A DNA stretch of 51,204 nt from an uncultured Erysipelotrichaceae bacterium. Lineage in GTDB: Bacteria; Bacillota_I; Bacilli_A; RF39; UBA660. Of the stretch, positions 9,076-17,626 are shown piece after piece. The stretch spans positions 1 through 51,204 of the forward strand of contig CADBKG010000007.1 in the NCBI GenBank assembly GCA_902795215.1. The letters run 5' to 3'. The stretch's first letter is position 1. Every line of letters starts with the position of its first letter. The translations under genes and the position numbers were made by a program. The notes below the pieces were generated by a model. It was not told the origin of the DNA. It searched no databases and worked only from the letters and a program-made list of their open reading frames with translations.

Positions 9076-9624
9076 ATGAATAAAGAGAAGGGATTACAAA
9101 CACTTATAATTGCTGTACTTGCTATTGCAATACTTATTATGTCTGTAGGTTTCGCTGCCTATTCACAAACATTAAATATTAATGGTACAGCTACAGTTAA
9201 GAGTGCAAATTGGAAGGTGCATTTTGTAGATACTACTTATGCAGAAAGTACTGGTAGTGTACAGGCTACATCAAAAACAATTACTGATACTGATGTTACA
9301 TATACAGTTACACTAAACAAACCAGGTGATTTTTATGAATTTTCAATTAACGTAAAAAACTCTGGTACAATTGATGCTAAATTACAAAGCATAACTATGT
9401 CTGCATTAACTGCTGCACAAGCTAAATATTTAACTTATAAGTTAACTTATGATGGAACAGATTATAATGCTACAACAACTGGACTATCTAATGCATTAAA
9501 TGCAAGTGCAACAAAGACTGTTAAAGTAAGAGTAGACTATGTTCAACCAGAATCAAGTGAAGACTTACCTGCCTCTGATGCAACTGTAACATTAACTGCA
9601 TCACTTGATTACGTTCAAGCATAA
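9076..9624 (+). CDS. SipW-type secreted protein (TasA/camelysin-like signal region)
   Basis: A 182-residue protein. The signal segment (about residues 8-28) ends VGFAAYSQTLNINGTATV, the typical form of substrates cut by SipW-type signal peptidases, such as TasA and many archaeal and Firmicute surface proteins. The mature part is Thr/Ala/Ser-rich, likely all-beta, and lacks Cys. The start at 9076 is chosen for its AGGAGGA Shine-Dalgarno and promoter; the open frame extends upstream into the HerA-like gene without support. The signal peptidase gene lies just downstream past a terminator. I infer an abundant surface or fibre subunit; similarity to TasA outside the signal region is not evident. 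Confidence 0.75.
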   Translation: MNKEKGLQTLIIAVLAIAILIMSVGFAAYSQTLNINGTATVKSANWKVHFVDTTYAESTGSVQATSKTITDTDVTYTVTLNKPGDFYEFSINVKNSGTIDAKLQSITMSALTAAQAKYLTYKLTYDGTDYNATTTGLSNALNASATKTVKVRVDYVQPESSEDLPASDATVTLTASLDYVQA

Positions 9625-9629
9625 TTTAT

Positions 9630-9653
9630 ACTAACCAAAAGGTTAGTCTTTTT
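9630..9653 (+). terminator. Terminator between the secreted protein and sipW
   Basis: ACTAACC (9630-9636) pairs with GGTTAGT (9641-9647) around an AAAA loop, with a CTTTTT tail. No promoter is seen between it and sipW, so the downstream genes probably depend on read-through at a lower level. Confidence 0.85.
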
Positions 9654-9673
9654 GCATCCTAAGGAGAAAGCCT

Positions 9674-10801
9674 ATGAAAAAGAATACTAGAGGGATAAAC
9701 TATTTACTTATAGAATTGTTAATATCAGTCCTTGTTTTTACTTTTATGTTTAAAGGTCAAGTAAGAATGTATACAATAACAGCATTAATGGTTATATATG
9801 CAGTATGCATGATTAAAAGATTTGGCTTAATGAAGGATAATAACTATTTAAAATCATACGTAAATAGGATAGTAATTGCCACTTTGATGGCATTCCTTCT
9901 AGTAATATATTTTGTAGGATTATTTTTAGGATTTAAAGAAAATATTATTGAAATAAAATCATTAAATATTTTAAAAATAGTATTACCATTAATTATATTA
10001 ATAGTATCTCAAGAACTAATTAGATATATAATTGCAAGAAATAATCAAAAAGAGAAAAAACCACTTATTGTATATGCATTTATAATGATAATTGTAGATA
10101 TAATAATGCATTCATTTATGTATAATTTCCATAGTAGAGAAGAAGTATTTATATTTATTAGTTTAATAATTCTTCCAAGTATTGCTAAAGAAATGTTATC
10201 AAGTTTTCTTGTATATAAATGTAGCTATGTACCAAGTCTTATATATAGACTTGCTATAGGTTTATATGCATATGTATTTCCAATAATACCGAATTTGGGA
10301 AATTATCTAACTGCAGTAGTGGATATATTTTTACCATTTACAATATATTACTTTTCAGCTAGGACAATAAGAAAGCATGAAAAGGAAGGATTGTATTACA
10401 AAAAAATTATTAAAAGGATTGTATACGTTCCTCTTCTTGTAATGGTATTAATAATAACAAGTTTAATAACTGGAATATTTAAATATAAACTAATTGCAAT
10501 AGGATCTAATTCTATGAACCCAACATATGTTCGTGGGGATGCAATCATATATGAAAAAGAAAAACCTAAAGATATCGATGTGGGAGATATTTTGGTGTTT
10601 AAAAAAGATGGAAGATTAATAACTCATAGGGTTGTTAAAAAAACCAAAGTAAATGAAAAAGTATATTTTTATACTAAAGGGGACGCTAATAAAAGCGTTG
10701 ACAATTTTAAAATAAATGAGGAAGAAGTTGTTGGAAAAGTTGATCTAGTAGTTAAATATGTAGGTTATCCAACACTTTGGATTAGAGAAGTAACAGAATA
10801 A
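9674..10801 (+). CDS. sipW: SipW-type (ER-type) signal peptidase I
   Basis: Membrane signal peptidase using a Ser-His dyad instead of the usual Ser-Lys. The catalytic serine is S280 in SNSMNPTYVRGD and the histidine is H318 in LITHRVV. The N-terminal 270 residues hold several membrane segments, far more than Bacillus SipW, making the protein 375 residues long. AAGGAGAAAG precedes the ATG. Its neighbours are exactly the expected partners: two proteins with SipW-type signal regions (9076 and 11905) and a DUF5305-like protein. It should cut these at the membrane outer face. Confidence 0.9.
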   Translation: MKKNTRGINYLLIELLISVLVFTFMFKGQVRMYTITALMVIYAVCMIKRFGLMKDNNYLKSYVNRIVIATLMAFLLVIYFVGLFLGFKENIIEIKSLNILKIVLPLIILIVSQELIRYIIARNNQKEKKPLIVYAFIMIIVDIIMHSFMYNFHSREEVFIFISLIILPSIAKEMLSSFLVYKCSYVPSLIYRLAIGLYAYVFPIIPNLGNYLTAVVDIFLPFTIYYFSARTIRKHEKEGLYYKKIIKRIVYVPLLVMVLIITSLITGIFKYKLIAIGSNSMNPTYVRGDAIIYEKEKPKDIDVGDILVFKKDGRLITHRVVKKTKVNEKVYFYTKGDANKSVDNFKINEEEVVGKVDLVVKYVGYPTLWIREVTE

Positions 10802-10813
10802 AAAGGAGGACTT

Positions 10814-11902
10814 ATGAGTGCAAAAAGAAAAATAATCACAACTAATATTATACTTATTATACTTGTAATTCTTTTTGTGCTTGCAGGGGGATATTTCCTA
10901 AATAAAGGCTTCAAAAATTACAAAACAGTAAGTATTACATATGATGAAAATAATGAAGTTCATTATAAGGTATATTTAAAAGAAAACAATTTCTTTGATG
11001 AGCCATATCTTAATGAAAATAGAACATATATAACAAATTTAATAAATTATATAAATGTTGATTATAAGTATGATATTAACTTTAATAAGAAAGTAAGTGG
11101 TAATTACTCATACTATATAAGCGCTACTATTGAAGCAGATAAATCCGGGAATGAAGAAGGAATATATTGGACAAAAGAATATATTTTAACGGATGAAAAA
11201 CAACTAGAAGTAACAAATGTTGATTCATATACTATAATCGAAAATTTAAATATTGATTATCAGAAATATAATGAAATACTAAATGATTTTAAGAAAAGTG
11301 TTGGAATAACATTGGATGGAAAACTAATATTAAGTTTAGTTGTTAAAAATAATCTAACAAACAAAAGCTTTTCAGGTGAAAAAATAGATTTACCTGATAA
11401 GTCAAATATTTCACTTTCTATTCCACTTTCACAGCTTGCAGTAGAAGCGAGTGTTGATACTAATGCGGATAATTCTCATAAAACAATAACAAAAACTATT
11501 AAAGAAAAAGATGTTAAATATATAATATATAAAATTTCTGGTTTCTTGCTTATAATCAGCGGTATATATGGAATATTATATATAAGAAGAAAAAATAATG
11601 AATATAGAGTTAAGTATAATTACGAAATAGTTAAAAATAAGATATTGAATACTTATGATAGTATAATTGTTAATGTAAAATCTTCTCCAAATGTATCTAA
11701 ACTTAATTGTATGAAAGTAGAAAGTTTTGAAGAATTAATAGATGCACATAGTGAAGTAAGAATGCCAATTAATTTTTATGAATCCAAGACTAAAAAAGAA
11801 TGTATATTTACACTTATACATGAAAATAAAGCATGGCAATATATATTAAAATCTAATAACGAACAAGATAATAAAAAAAATAAGAAAACTAATACGAGGT
11901 AA
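10814..11902 (+). CDS. DUF5305-like membrane protein of the SipW cassette
   Basis: A 362-residue protein with one membrane segment near the N-terminus (about residues 9-30). A long, likely beta-rich extracytoplasmic part follows, then a second membrane segment (about 236-257) and a cytoplasmic C-terminal domain of about 100 residues. Both layout and neighbourhood fit the DUF5305 family, which commonly sits beside SipW-type signal peptidases. AAGGAGGAC precedes the ATG, 12 bases after sipW, so it is co-transcribed. Its function is unknown; a role as partner or chaperone of surface-protein maturation is only inference. Confidence 0.65.
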   Translation: MSAKRKIITTNIILIILVILFVLAGGYFLNKGFKNYKTVSITYDENNEVHYKVYLKENNFFDEPYLNENRTYITNLINYINVDYKYDINFNKKVSGNYSYYISATIEADKSGNEEGIYWTKEYILTDEKQLEVTNVDSYTIIENLNIDYQKYNEILNDFKKSVGITLDGKLILSLVVKNNLTNKSFSGEKIDLPDKSNISLSIPLSQLAVEASVDTNADNSHKTITKTIKEKDVKYIIYKISGFLLIISGIYGILYIRRKNNEYRVKYNYEIVKNKILNTYDSIIVNVKSSPNVSKLNCMKVESFEELIDAHSEVRMPINFYESKTKKECIFTLIHENKAWQYILKSNNEQDNKKNKKTNTR

Positions 11903-11904
11903 AA

Positions 11905-14250
11905 ATGAAAAAGAAAATATCATATTTAATTTTGTTTTTACTTTTATTTGTTTTCTCTTTTTTAACAGTTGGTTATGCTTTATATTCTAAAAACTTAGGA
12001 ATAAGTGGGAATGTTAGACTAAAGTCACAAGGCGATGTTTATATTGCAAATGTTATTTTATCAGATAGCTCTAATCTAACAAATGCTAGCAATCCAGAAT
12101 TCACAGATACGAGTATTGATTTTAATTTTGAATTCAATGGTGAAGGAATGAACGATACTTACTTTGCAGAGTATGATATTACCATTGTAAATGATACTTT
12201 TTATGATTATGAATTTGGTTCTAGTAAATTCACACCCGATATAAGTTTTGGTGAGACAAATAATGCAACAATAGACTTTACTTTTGAGGATATAACAGAA
12301 GGAGAAATTATTCCATCTGGAGGAAGTAAAACATTTAAACTTATTGCAACTTTAACGCCACTTGATGATAGTGGATCATATTCGGGTTCTGGTTCAGTTG
12401 AAGCTGATTTAAATGAAAATCCAAAAGGAAATATGCTTGGAAGTGTAACAAGTACAAACTCTGGTGATTTAACAGGTTCTACTATTACAGGACCATTCAC
12501 AGCAGAAATAGTAAGTACATTTGAAAATTCTAAAACATTTACCCTTAAAACTAATAACGAAAATTTTGAAATAGTACTTGCAGATGGAACGCCTGCCACA
12601 TATTCAATAGATGCTAATAGCACGAGTAGTTATAATTTTTATATTAAACAAACAAATAACAAACTATTTGCAACTTCACCACAAAATATATCTGTAAACT
12701 TAGAAACTAGTGGTCTAATGAATAGATATATTGGATCAGTTGATGTTGATGTAAATATAGATACTACTGTAAATGATACAGATCCACCTGTTATAAGTAA
12801 CGTTTCAGTAACTCAAAGTTCTACTAATGGAGAAGTCACACTTTCTTGGACAGGAACTGATGAAAATTCTATTGATTACTATAGCGTTTTAATATATGAA
12901 GTCGCAGGAACTACTGAAACATATAAAAGAAAAGTTGATACTAATGGTGATGAAACAAATATAACGATCACAGGACTAGAAGAAAAAACATATGTATTTA
13001 AGGTTTATGGTACTGATGAAATACCAAATACAGCGAGTGAAGATCAAATTGCAAAGGCTACTACTAGTTCAGGTGTATGCGTAAAAACTACATCAAAAAC
13101 ATTTAAATGGATTTATAATCTTACAATAGATAATTCCTTAACATCAGCCAATTATACCGCGGCTAATGCAACAACTCCATCATATATGCAAACTTTTTCA
13201 ACAACACTTAGAGGAACAGGATGGAATGGAAGCAACTCCCATCCAAACGAGGACAGATTATCTATTTCTATGGGAGGCAGTACTTTATCTTCAAGCAAAT
13301 ATAGTTATAATGAAAGCACAGGATTACTTCAAATACCAAATGTAACAGGAGACATAACAATTGGATATAATTCCGCAACTTGTTTAATAGAAGGAACTAA
13401 AATAAGACTTGCAAATGGAAAATATAAAAACATAGAAGATATAGATTATGACGATTTAGTAGCATCTTGGAATTATGAAACAGGAAAACTATCAAGTGCA
13501 TATCCAATATGGATAGAAAAAACAAGAGATTCTAAAAGCTATATTAAAGTTACTTTTGATGATAAAACAACGCTTGGAATAGTAAATAATCACGGACTAT
13601 TTGATATAGATAAAAATGAATTTATAGATTTAAATGATTTAAAAGTAGGTACAAATATAGCTAAAATAAATGAAGATGGAACTATTAATAAAGTAAGAGT
13701 AACAAAAATAGAAACTATAAAAAAACAAGTTAATTACTATCATGTAGTTACAACATATAATTATAATTTAATTGCTAACGATATTTTAACTACAGATGAT
13801 ATGGTTATGCTATCTAATTTATATGGCTTTGATAAAAACATTAAATGGCCAAGTATAAGAAAAGAAGCTTTAAAAACAAATGATTATACTTATAAAGACT
13901 TTAAAGGCGTAGTGCCAAAATATATGTATGAAGGTTTAAGAGTAAAAGAAGTTAAAATACTAGTTGATAATAAATATCTAACGCTTGATGAATTTAAATA
14001 TTATTTAAAGACAAATCAAAACAATAAAGATATGGTTAAAAAACCAATAAGAAAACTTGGTAAGAACTACTGGCCAGTATCTATTGATAATAAAAAATAC
14101 AAACTAGTAAAAGAAGGATCATACTATACTTTACCAAACAGCAAAAACACAGTATTCATAGATTCATCAAATAATAAAAAATATAAACCGGGTGAAAAAG
14201 TAAAAGTATGGCATGGTATACATTTTATTGAAGTAACAAAAAGATTATAG
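11905..14250 (+). CDS. SipW-type surface protein with Fn3 and Hint domains
   Basis: A 781-residue secreted protein. The signal region (residues 6-30) ends in TVGYALYSKNLGISG, the SipW-substrate form. A beta-rich TasA-like part follows, then a fibronectin type III-like domain (about 293-390) and another beta region. A Hint (Hedgehog/intein-like) domain starts at C493 (ATCLIEGTKI). H563 in VNNHGLF and the closing YNLIANDIL near 620-628 fit Hint blocks, although the canonical terminal HN pair is absent. The C-terminal ~55 residues resemble short InlB-type wall-repeat modules. It starts 2 bases after the previous stop. Hint domains cleave or rearrange peptide bonds, so self-processing or crosslinking at the surface is possible. 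Confidence 0.8.
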   Translation: MKKKISYLILFLLLFVFSFLTVGYALYSKNLGISGNVRLKSQGDVYIANVILSDSSNLTNASNPEFTDTSIDFNFEFNGEGMNDTYFAEYDITIVNDTFYDYEFGSSKFTPDISFGETNNATIDFTFEDITEGEIIPSGGSKTFKLIATLTPLDDSGSYSGSGSVEADLNENPKGNMLGSVTSTNSGDLTGSTITGPFTAEIVSTFENSKTFTLKTNNENFEIVLADGTPATYSIDANSTSSYNFYIKQTNNKLFATSPQNISVNLETSGLMNRYIGSVDVDVNIDTTVNDTDPPVISNVSVTQSSTNGEVTLSWTGTDENSIDYYSVLIYEVAGTTETYKRKVDTNGDETNITITGLEEKTYVFKVYGTDEIPNTASEDQIAKATTSSGVCVKTTSKTFKWIYNLTIDNSLTSANYTAANATTPSYMQTFSTTLRGTGWNGSNSHPNEDRLSISMGGSTLSSSKYSYNESTGLLQIPNVTGDITIGYNSATCLIEGTKIRLANGKYKNIEDIDYDDLVASWNYETGKLSSAYPIWIEKTRDSKSYIKVTFDDKTTLGIVNNHGLFDIDKNEFIDLNDLKVGTNIAKINEDGTINKVRVTKIETIKKQVNYYHVVTTYNYNLIANDILTTDDMVMLSNLYGFDKNIKWPSIRKEALKTNDYTYKDFKGVVPKYMYEGLRVKEVKILVDNKYLTLDEFKYYLKTNQNNKDMVKKPIRKLGKNYWPVSIDNKKYKLVKEGSYYTLPNSKNTVFIDSSNNKKYKPGEKVKVWHGIHFIEVTKRL

Positions 14251-14320
14251 GATTCTTTTCCAAAAATAGTTTTTCAAACATTGTAATTAAAAAAAAATTA
14301 TATAAAAATGCGGTTTTATG

Positions 14321-14329
14321 TGTTATGAT
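14321..14329 (+). promoter_or_regulatory. Extended -10 promoter for the pyrophosphatase-like gene
   Basis: TGT followed by TATGAT (14324-14329); no clear -35. It lies in the 133-base gap after the Hint-protein gene, where I see no convincing terminator. Confidence 0.5.
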
Positions 14330-14383
14330 ACTTACAGATATGCACTTTGCATTATAATAAAGAGTTAGATGGAGGAAACTGAC

Positions 14384-14728
14384 ATGAAAAAAACAAATGT
14401 GAAAGATTTCTTAGGAAAAGAAGTGTCTGTTAAAATTGATAGAAAGTTAGGTTCTAGGCATCCAAAACACGGATTTATGTATATGTTAAATTATGGTTTT
14501 ATCCCTAATACTATGAGTGGAGATGGAGAAGAATTAGATGCTTATCTAATAGGAGAATTTGAACCAGTTGAAGAAGGCAGCGGAAAAGTTATTGCTGTGA
14601 TACATAGAACAAATGATGACGATGATAAATTAATCGTATCAAAGGATGGAAAAGAATATTCTGATGATGCAATAAGAGCACTAACAGAATTTCAGGAAAA
14701 ATATTTTGAATCAGTTATAATTAAATAA
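14384..14728 (+). CDS. Short inorganic pyrophosphatase-like protein
   Basis: A 114-residue protein resembling the core of soluble family I inorganic pyrophosphatases, which split diphosphate into phosphate. The landmark is NYGFIPNTMSGDGEELDAY: it matches YGFIPxT and the metal-site signature, but the usual D-x-D-P-x-D reads D-G-E-E-L-D. The family is normally about 165-180 residues, so this is a short form. I choose the ATG at 14384 because GGAGG (14371-14375) lies at the right distance; an in-frame ATG at 14369 would overlap that site. Activity is uncertain because of the altered metal motif. Confidence 0.75.
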   Translation: MKKTNVKDFLGKEVSVKIDRKLGSRHPKHGFMYMLNYGFIPNTMSGDGEELDAYLIGEFEPVEEGSGKVIAVIHRTNDDDDKLIVSKDGKEYSDDAIRALTEFQEKYFESVIIK

Positions 14729-14732
14729 AATT

Positions 14733-14763
14733 GTCATAAAGTTCCTTTTATTTAACTAAAATT
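14733..14763 (+). promoter_or_regulatory. Possible SigE-like promoter of spoIVA
   Basis: GTCATAAA (14733-14740), 15 bases, then CTAAAATT (14756-14763), 20 bases before the ATG. The spacing suits a mother-cell SigE promoter and the boxes match loosely. A weak call. Confidence 0.3.
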
Positions 14764-14782
14764 AAATGAAAGGAATTTTATT

Positions 14783-16261
14783 ATGGATAAAAATGATATT
14801 ATAAAATCTATCTCAAAAAAGGGTAATGGAGAAATATATTTAGGTGTTGTAGGCGCAGTTAGAACTGGTAAATCAACTTTTATAAAAAGATTTATAGAAA
14901 ACTTAGTTGTTCCTAATATCGAAGATGAATATGAAAAGAAAAGATGTTTAGATGAAGTGCCACAAGTTGCAAATGGGAAAACTATAATGACTACTGAACC
15001 TAAATTTGTTCCATCAAATGGTGCAAATATTAAAATAGATGAATTTACAACAAATATTAAACTAATCGACTGTGTTGGGTATGTTATAGAAGGCGCAAGT
15101 GGCTATGAAGATGAAAATGGTAATCCAAGAATGGTTAAAACGCCTTGGACACCAGAAGAAATACCTTTTATAGAAGCGGCTGAAATAGGAACAGAAAAAG
15201 TTATTAGAGATCATGCAACCATAGGAATAGTTGTTACAACTGATGGATCCTTTGGAGAGATTAAACGTGAAGAATATGTTGGTGTTGAAAATAGAGTAAT
15301 TGGAGAACTTAAAGAACTAGGTAAACCTTTTATAGTACTTATGAACTCTTCTAAACCAGATAGTGATAATGCTAAAAATCTTGCAAGAGACTTAGAAGAA
15401 AAATGGGATGTACCTGTAATGCCAGTAAGTGCCGATAAATTAAATGAAAAAGATATATATGAGATACTTAAAAATGCATTAATGGAGTTTCCAGTTTTAG
15501 ATGTTTGTGTAAGTATTCCTGAGTGGATTGATGTGCTTCCAAATACCAATAATATTAAAAAAGAATATTTAACAAAGATTAAAGAATCTGTTATATCTGT
15601 AGAAAAACTAAAAGATGTTGATACAATAGTTAGTCATTTTGAAAACTCAGAGTATATAAAAAAAGCTTATATAAGTTCTCTTGATACTTCTGAAGGAGTA
15701 GTTACTTTAACTTTAGAATCTAGTGATGAATTATATGAAAATACTTTAAAAGAATTTATGGGAACTGAATCTATGAGTAAGGCTGGAATACTTAAGATGT
15801 TTATCGATTCTAACTTTAATAAAGATGAAAACAAAGCTATAAAAGATGCTCTTAAAATGGCAAAGACTACCGGATATGGAATAATATATCCAACATTAAA
15901 AGATATGAAATTAGAAACTCCTGAAGTTGTTAAACAAGGATCTAGATATGGAGTTAAATTAAAAGCTGTTGCGAGTTCTGTTCATTTAGTTAAAGTTGAT
16001 GTAGAAAATACGTTTGAACCAATTATTGGGAGTGAAAAAGAAAGTAAGGATTTAATAGATTATCTAATGAAAGATTCAAAAGAGAACCCAGAAGAAGTAT
16101 GGAAAAGTGAAATTTTTGGAAGAAGTCTTGACTCTATAGTAAAAGAAGGAATAGAAGCTAAACTTGCTATGATGCCAGAGAATACTAGATATAAACTATC
16201 AAACACTATTACCAAGATAGTAAATAAAGGTTCAAATAATCTAATAGCAATAGTTATATAG
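14783..16261 (+). CDS. spoIVA: Stage IV sporulation protein A (spore coat morphogenetic ATPase)
   Basis: SpoIVA binds the forespore membrane through SpoVM and polymerises, using ATP, into the base layer of the spore coat. The length of 492 equals that of the Bacillus subtilis protein. Walker A is GAVRTGKST with the lysine at position 30, as in Bacillus. The following region (GKTIMTTEPKFVP, then LIDCVGYV) is the conserved GTPase-like core. The C-terminus NNLIAIVI matches the membrane-targeting end of the family. AAAGGAAT precedes the ATG. This is strong evidence that the lineage makes, or recently made, endospores. Confidence 0.95.
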   Translation: MDKNDIIKSISKKGNGEIYLGVVGAVRTGKSTFIKRFIENLVVPNIEDEYEKKRCLDEVPQVANGKTIMTTEPKFVPSNGANIKIDEFTTNIKLIDCVGYVIEGASGYEDENGNPRMVKTPWTPEEIPFIEAAEIGTEKVIRDHATIGIVVTTDGSFGEIKREEYVGVENRVIGELKELGKPFIVLMNSSKPDSDNAKNLARDLEEKWDVPVMPVSADKLNEKDIYEILKNALMEFPVLDVCVSIPEWIDVLPNTNNIKKEYLTKIKESVISVEKLKDVDTIVSHFENSEYIKKAYISSLDTSEGVVTLTLESSDELYENTLKEFMGTESMSKAGILKMFIDSNFNKDENKAIKDALKMAKTTGYGIIYPTLKDMKLETPEVVKQGSRYGVKLKAVASSVHLVKVDVENTFEPIIGSEKESKDLIDYLMKDSKENPEEVWKSEIFGRSLDSIVKEGIEAKLAMMPENTRYKLSNTITKIVNKGSNNLIAIVI

Positions 16262-16284
16262 GGGGATTAATCCTTCTTTTTTTT
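16261..16284 (+). terminator. Terminator after spoIVA
   Basis: GGGGGA (16261-16266) pairs with TCCTTC (16271-16276), including two G-T pairs, followed by eight T. Confidence 0.7.
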
Positions 16285-16418
16285 GAAATAAGTTATTTAT
16301 TACTAAAATTTTGAAAAAAATAGTATTTTTTTAAGAAAAATGAAATCTACCTTGTATAATAATAATAGAGGGTGTTTTTTAATAGGGTGTATTACAACAA
16401 AGGAAAGGAGAATATTAA

Positions 16419-17462
16419 TTGCAAAAAGTAATAGAAAAAAATAAAACAAATAAAGAGATTATTGATAATATGTATAATCAAATATCAAATATTATTGTAA
16501 ACAACAAGAACAAAATAATTTATCAGATAAATAATGCATTAGTTGAAAATAATTTTATGATAGGTAAGATTATTGTTGAAAATGAACAAAATGGTAATAT
16601 TCGGGCAGAATATGGAAAGGATATATTAAACAAACTTTCTAAAAAATTAACAAATAGATTTGGTAATGGATATAGCGTATCTGGATTATATAATATGAGA
16701 TTATTTTATACCAGATATAAAAATTTCCAACCACTGGCTGGAAATTTGAGTTGGAGTCACTATTGTTATTTAATCTATATAGAGGATGATGATGAAAGGA
16801 AGTTTTATGAAACAGAGTGTATCAATGAAAAGTGGTCTAAAAGAGAATTAAAAAGACAAATTGATTCTTCTTTATTTCAAAGATTACTTTTATCAAATGG
16901 AAAAGCTAATAAAAAAAAGGTACTTGAACTATCTAAAAAAGGACAAACGATTAATAATCCTAGTGATATATTAAAGGAACCATATGTTTTTGAATTTCTT
17001 GGGATAAAGGAAAATAAGCCTTCGCTAGAAAGTGATTTAGAAACCAATCTAATAAATCATTTGTCTTTATTTTTAATGGAACTTGGAAAAGGATTTATGT
17101 ATGTTCAAAATCAAGCAAGAATTACTTTAGATAATAATACTCATTATTATGTTGATTTAGTTTTTTATAATAAGATTTTAAGATCCTATGTTTTAATTGA
17201 TTTAAAAATGGATGATATGAAGCCTGAATATGTGGGTCAAATGAATATGTATATTAATTATTATAATAAAGAAATTAGGGATGAATATGATAACGAAACT
17301 ATAGGCATTATTCTTTGCAGAGGGAAAAAAGGTGTAACTATGGAATATGCATTAGGAGGACTATCAAACAAAATATTTGCTTCTACCTATACTTACTATA
17401 TTCCTAATAAAAATGAATTAATTAATGAGGTAGAAAAAGTACTTGAAAATACGGAAAAATAA
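16419..17462 (+). CDS. DUF1016/YhcG-type PDDEXK nuclease
   Basis: A 347-residue protein with the two-part DUF1016 architecture. The N-terminal ~170 residues are helical with the YGKDILNKLSKKLT...G.S..GLYNMR..Y block. The C-terminal half is a PD-(D/E)xK nuclease fold with D246 (YVDLVFYN), D261-x-K263 (VLIDLKM) and Q in GQMNMY. The start is TTG, chosen because AAAGGAG lies 8 bases upstream and no better ATG exists. It stands alone between spoIVA and hup. YhcG relatives are scattered and often found with restriction or mobile DNA genes, so horizontal acquisition is plausible; the biological role is not established here. Confidence 0.88.
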   Translation: MQKVIEKNKTNKEIIDNMYNQISNIIVNNKNKIIYQINNALVENNFMIGKIIVENEQNGNIRAEYGKDILNKLSKKLTNRFGNGYSVSGLYNMRLFYTRYKNFQPLAGNLSWSHYCYLIYIEDDDERKFYETECINEKWSKRELKRQIDSSLFQRLLLSNGKANKKKVLELSKKGQTINNPSDILKEPYVFEFLGIKENKPSLESDLETNLINHLSLFLMELGKGFMYVQNQARITLDNNTHYYVDLVFYNKILRSYVLIDLKMDDMKPEYVGQMNMYINYYNKEIRDEYDNETIGIILCRGKKGVTMEYALGGLSNKIFASTYTYYIPNKNELINEVEKVLENTEK

Positions 17463-17475
17463 AAAATAATTATTT

Positions 17476-17511
17476 AAAAAACGTATAATTCAGTGAAATT
17501 TAACGTTTTTT
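17476..17511 (+). terminator. Weak terminator after the DUF1016 gene
   Basis: AAAAAACG (17476-17483) pairs with CGTTTTTT (17504-17511) around a long loop; the T run is part of the stem. Confidence 0.45.
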
Positions 17512-17533
17512 TAGGAAAAATTAGCAAATATAC

Positions 17534-17561
17534 TTGATTTTTACCTTGAAAGTGTGATAAT
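17534..17561 (+). promoter_or_regulatory. Promoter of the HU gene
   Basis: TTGATT (17534-17539), 16 bases, then GATAAT (17556-17561) with an extended TGT just before it. The gene begins 66 bases downstream behind GGGAGGT. Confidence 0.7.
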
Positions 17562-17626
17562 TTATTGAATGTAAGGAGTAGATAGAGACAACTTCTTATA
17601 AATATATTATTGGGAGGTAATTTAAA

